NCBI RefSeq assembly: GCF_015223065.1 | Contig: NZ_JADFBY010000009.1 | Span: forward strand, 124,001 to 188,000 | DNA length: 64,000 bases | Direction: 5' to 3' | Source of the DNA: Mucilaginibacter sp. JRF | Lineage (GTDB): Bacteria > Bacteroidota > Bacteroidia > Sphingobacteriales > Sphingobacteriaceae | Shown here: positions 62,164 to 64,000 of the stretch, one piece after another | How the letters are laid out: every line of letters begins with the position of its first letter | Position numbering within the stretch: position 1 is the first letter of the stretch | Translations under genes and position numbers: made by a program | Notes under the pieces: model-generated | The model's input: only the letters and a program-made list of their open reading frames with translations | Told to the model about the DNA's origin: nothing | Databases searched by the model: none

Positions 62164-63702
62164 ATGAAGAAAATTTACAACAAGCCATTTGCCTTAGCAG
62201 GTGCAATGGTAATGCTTGGCCTGGCGTTGTTAACGTCGTGCAAGCAGGAGTTTGATTACACGGTTGATACCGGTAACCCGCAGGTGGTAAGCTATAACCC
62301 AACCTCAACGGTTGAGGGTGTGGCCGTAAGCAGCAACCTGATATTAACCTTTAACGAGAACATTAAAAAAGGTGCCGGTAACATTATAATTACCAGCAAG
62401 GTTGATACGCAACGCATCAGCGTAACATCTGACGCTGTTACCATTGGTGATGACAAACGCATCCTGACCATTAACCCGACAGCCGATCTGGAAGCCGATC
62501 AGGTTTATACGGTTACCCTTGAACGCGGTATAGTTACCGATTTGTTGGGCAACGAGTATATGGGTTTACCCGATGGCACTACCTGGACGTTTAAAACCGT
62601 AGGCCAAAGCGGCTTGCCACTAAATGCGCTTAGTCCGCTGCCGGGTAGTACCGATGGTTCATTGTTCAAGCTTGAACTGACCTTTGCCGCCGATGTAAGA
62701 AAAGGCGCAGGCAACTTCTCGGTATATGAAACCAACGGCAACGTTAAGGTGGCCGAAATTTCAGTAGCAGGCCAATCAGTAGTGGTTGATGGCAAGCGTG
62801 TAACAGTTAAGCTTGGCACTCCGCTAAAATTCGCTACCAGCTATTATGTACTTGCTGATGCCGGTACCATTGTTGATGCCGATGGCAAAGCCTTTGAAGG
62901 GTTTTTAACACCAACATCATGGAGCTTTACCACTACTGCCGGTAATGGCACGGCGCTTATAGCTTACTTACCTTTAGATAATGATTTGACAGATGCCAGC
63001 GGCAACAGGTTTGATGCCATGCCGGGCGAGCATTCAACAGCCAGCGTAACCTTTGTTACCGATGCTGAGCGTGGCAGGGTAGCTTCATTTGGTTCCGGAT
63101 CGTACGCTGTATTGCCTAAGCACGATATGCTGAGGCCGGCCCTTACGCAAAGCTTTAGCTTTAGCCTGTGGGTGAAATTTCAGGGCATAGGCTCTGATCC
63201 GGCATTGTTCTCCAACTCTAATTGGGATAGCGGCGGTAATCCAGGTTTTGTATTCGCTACTGATGGTGCCGATACCTATACCGGTCCGGGTTCATCAGGC
63301 AGGGGATGGCTGGTTAAGTTAACCGGTGATGCAGGCGGCGTAAGCAACCGTATGGACTGGAGAGCTAACGAAACAGATCCGCAAAGTCCGGCTGTGGGCG
63401 ATAACAAATGGCATATGGTAACCGTGGTGGTTGATCAGGCTACAAAACTGTTGCATGTATACATTGATGCTAAGGAACATATACAGGCCACCAAACCTGC
63501 AAGCTATGATCTGAATACATTAAAGGGCCCGCTTTGGGATAGTGTTAACGATTATGCTTTCACTATTTGGGAAGATGGATCGGGCGTATATAACTCAGGC
63601 GATGATACCCGCAAAACACTTAGCGGCCTGGTGGATGACGTAAGGATATACAACAAAGCGCTTACCGCTACTGAAGTATCAGCCCTTTTTGTAATTAAAT
63701 AA
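62164..63702 (+). CDS. Lipoprotein with two Big_5-like domains and a LamG domain
   Basis: A 512-residue lipoprotein (LLTSC, cysteine 26). Two bacterial Ig-like Big_5-type domains (about 38-145, with LILTFNENIKKGAGNIIIT, and 155-256, with LELTFAADVRKGAGNFSVY) are followed by a LamG-type concanavalin-like domain (about 262-510). The LamG contains NWDSGG (353-358), the same loop seen in the AP-fold protein at 59995. Such proteins are likely surface glycan-binding or adhesive spacers. No enzymatic residues seen. Confidence 0.75.
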   Translation: MKKIYNKPFALAGAMVMLGLALLTSCKQEFDYTVDTGNPQVVSYNPTSTVEGVAVSSNLILTFNENIKKGAGNIIITSKVDTQRISVTSDAVTIGDDKRILTINPTADLEADQVYTVTLERGIVTDLLGNEYMGLPDGTTWTFKTVGQSGLPLNALSPLPGSTDGSLFKLELTFAADVRKGAGNFSVYETNGNVKVAEISVAGQSVVVDGKRVTVKLGTPLKFATSYYVLADAGTIVDADGKAFEGFLTPTSWSFTTTAGNGTALIAYLPLDNDLTDASGNRFDAMPGEHSTASVTFVTDAERGRVASFGSGSYAVLPKHDMLRPALTQSFSFSLWVKFQGIGSDPALFSNSNWDSGGNPGFVFATDGADTYTGPGSSGRGWLVKLTGDAGGVSNRMDWRANETDPQSPAVGDNKWHMVTVVVDQATKLLHVYIDAKEHIQATKPASYDLNTLKGPLWDSVNDYAFTIWEDGSGVYNSGDDTRKTLSGLVDDVRIYNKALTATEVSALFVIK

Positions 63703-63729
63703 ATATTTAAAGAAAACAATTTAAGCTTG

Positions 63730-64000
63730 ATGACAAACCGTGAGGGTTATTTGCATACCGAGGGCGATCTGAATTTAAGTGAGAGCCGCCAGGACTGGAA
63801 TCAAAGACACGTTGATGAGGCTACGCAAGCCGTGCTTAAAAAGGATGCCGATCATTTTCTGCACCAGGCGCTGTCAACACCTTGTTTAGATGTGCTTGAA
63901 TCCGCCGAAGGCATCAGGATCAAAAACCTGTCGGGCAAAATGTATATCGATTTTCATGGCAATAACGTGCATCAGCTTGGTTATGGTAATAGTTACATAA
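63730..64000 (+). CDS. Class III aminotransferase-fold PLP protein, PbfA-like (partial, N-terminus)
   Basis: The first 90 residues only; the gene runs off the window. GDLNLSESRQDW (12-23), HFLHQALSTPCLDVL (42-56) and YIDFHGNNVHQLGYGN (72-87) match, from memory, the (R)-1-hydroxy-2-aminoethylphosphonate ammonia-lyase PbfA rather than ordinary transaminases. PbfA makes phosphonoacetaldehyde from 2-aminoethylphosphonate catabolism. The position at the end of a SusC/SusD operon would then suggest phosphonate use. The PLP lysine is outside the window, so the assignment is open. Confidence 0.55.
   Translation, partial: MTNREGYLHTEGDLNLSESRQDWNQRHVDEATQAVLKKDADHFLHQALSTPCLDVLESAEGIRIKNLSGKMYIDFHGNNVHQLGYGNSYI

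Noticed and set aside
1..64000. CRISPR arrays, tRNA/rRNA genes, insertion sequences, prophage genes
   Set aside because: No repeat-spacer array, cloverleaf or rRNA sequence, transposase or integrase was recognised on either strand.

Overview
The window reads as chromosome of a Bacteroidota bacterium, most likely Sphingobacteriaceae (Mucilaginibacter or Pedobacter-like). Three SusC/SusD pairs, other TonB-dependent receptors, a short 286-residue housekeeping sigma factor, FecI/FecR-type regulation, many lipoproteins and several TAnnTTTG promoter boxes all point that way. I saw no tRNA, rRNA, CRISPR array, insertion sequence or prophage gene.

Layout. 1-3776: a same-strand run of small detoxification or stress-type enzymes (SnoaL-like proteins, a MoaF-like protein, a luciferase-like flavin oxidoreductase, pirin, a chloroperoxidase-type hydrolase), closed by a 20-bp bidirectional terminator. 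3856-6367: nucleoid-associated protein (minus strand) and mnmE. 6555-13283: a membrane-bound DUF6377-type regulator divergent from a SusC/SusD pair. 13428-21146: a glycan-related block with a TIM-barrel isomerase, an AraC regulator, a phytanoyl-CoA-type dioxygenase and two large six-hairpin glycosidases. 21319-29858: a seven-gene efflux operon (adaptor, TolC, ABC ATPase, two FtsX-type permeases, NtrC-type regulator, histidine kinase) behind a consensus sigma-54 promoter. 29921-39794: an iron-uptake-like block (ECF sigma, short FecR, two paralogous DUF4374-type lipoproteins, PepSY protein, two TonB-dependent receptors). 39892-41463: a VF530-type DNA-binding protein and a DEAD-box-like protein with degenerate catalytic motifs. 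41738-44673: a GH106-like rhamnosidase split by an apparent one-base deletion. 45023-48444: two SDRs, an AraC regulator and a GlcG/HbpS-like protein, sharing a 19-bp upstream element. 48815-49675: rpoD. 50066-64000: a long operon with two SusC/SusD pairs and five surface lipoproteins or secreted proteins, entering a class III aminotransferase-fold gene that resembles the phosphonate enzyme PbfA.

Two systems stand out. The first is the self-contained sigma-54 efflux module: its own NtrC-type activator and a kinase with no periplasmic domain lie in the operon they probably control. The second is the operon from 50066: a truncated SusC, a full SusC, a fasciclin protein, an alkaline-phosphatase-fold protein that seems to have lost its metal ligands and carries a LamG domain inserted in the fold, a second LamG protein with the same loop, and a PbfA-like enzyme. 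I suggest it captures a decorated, possibly phosphonate-bearing, polymer. That is inference, and the window ends before the genes that would settle it.
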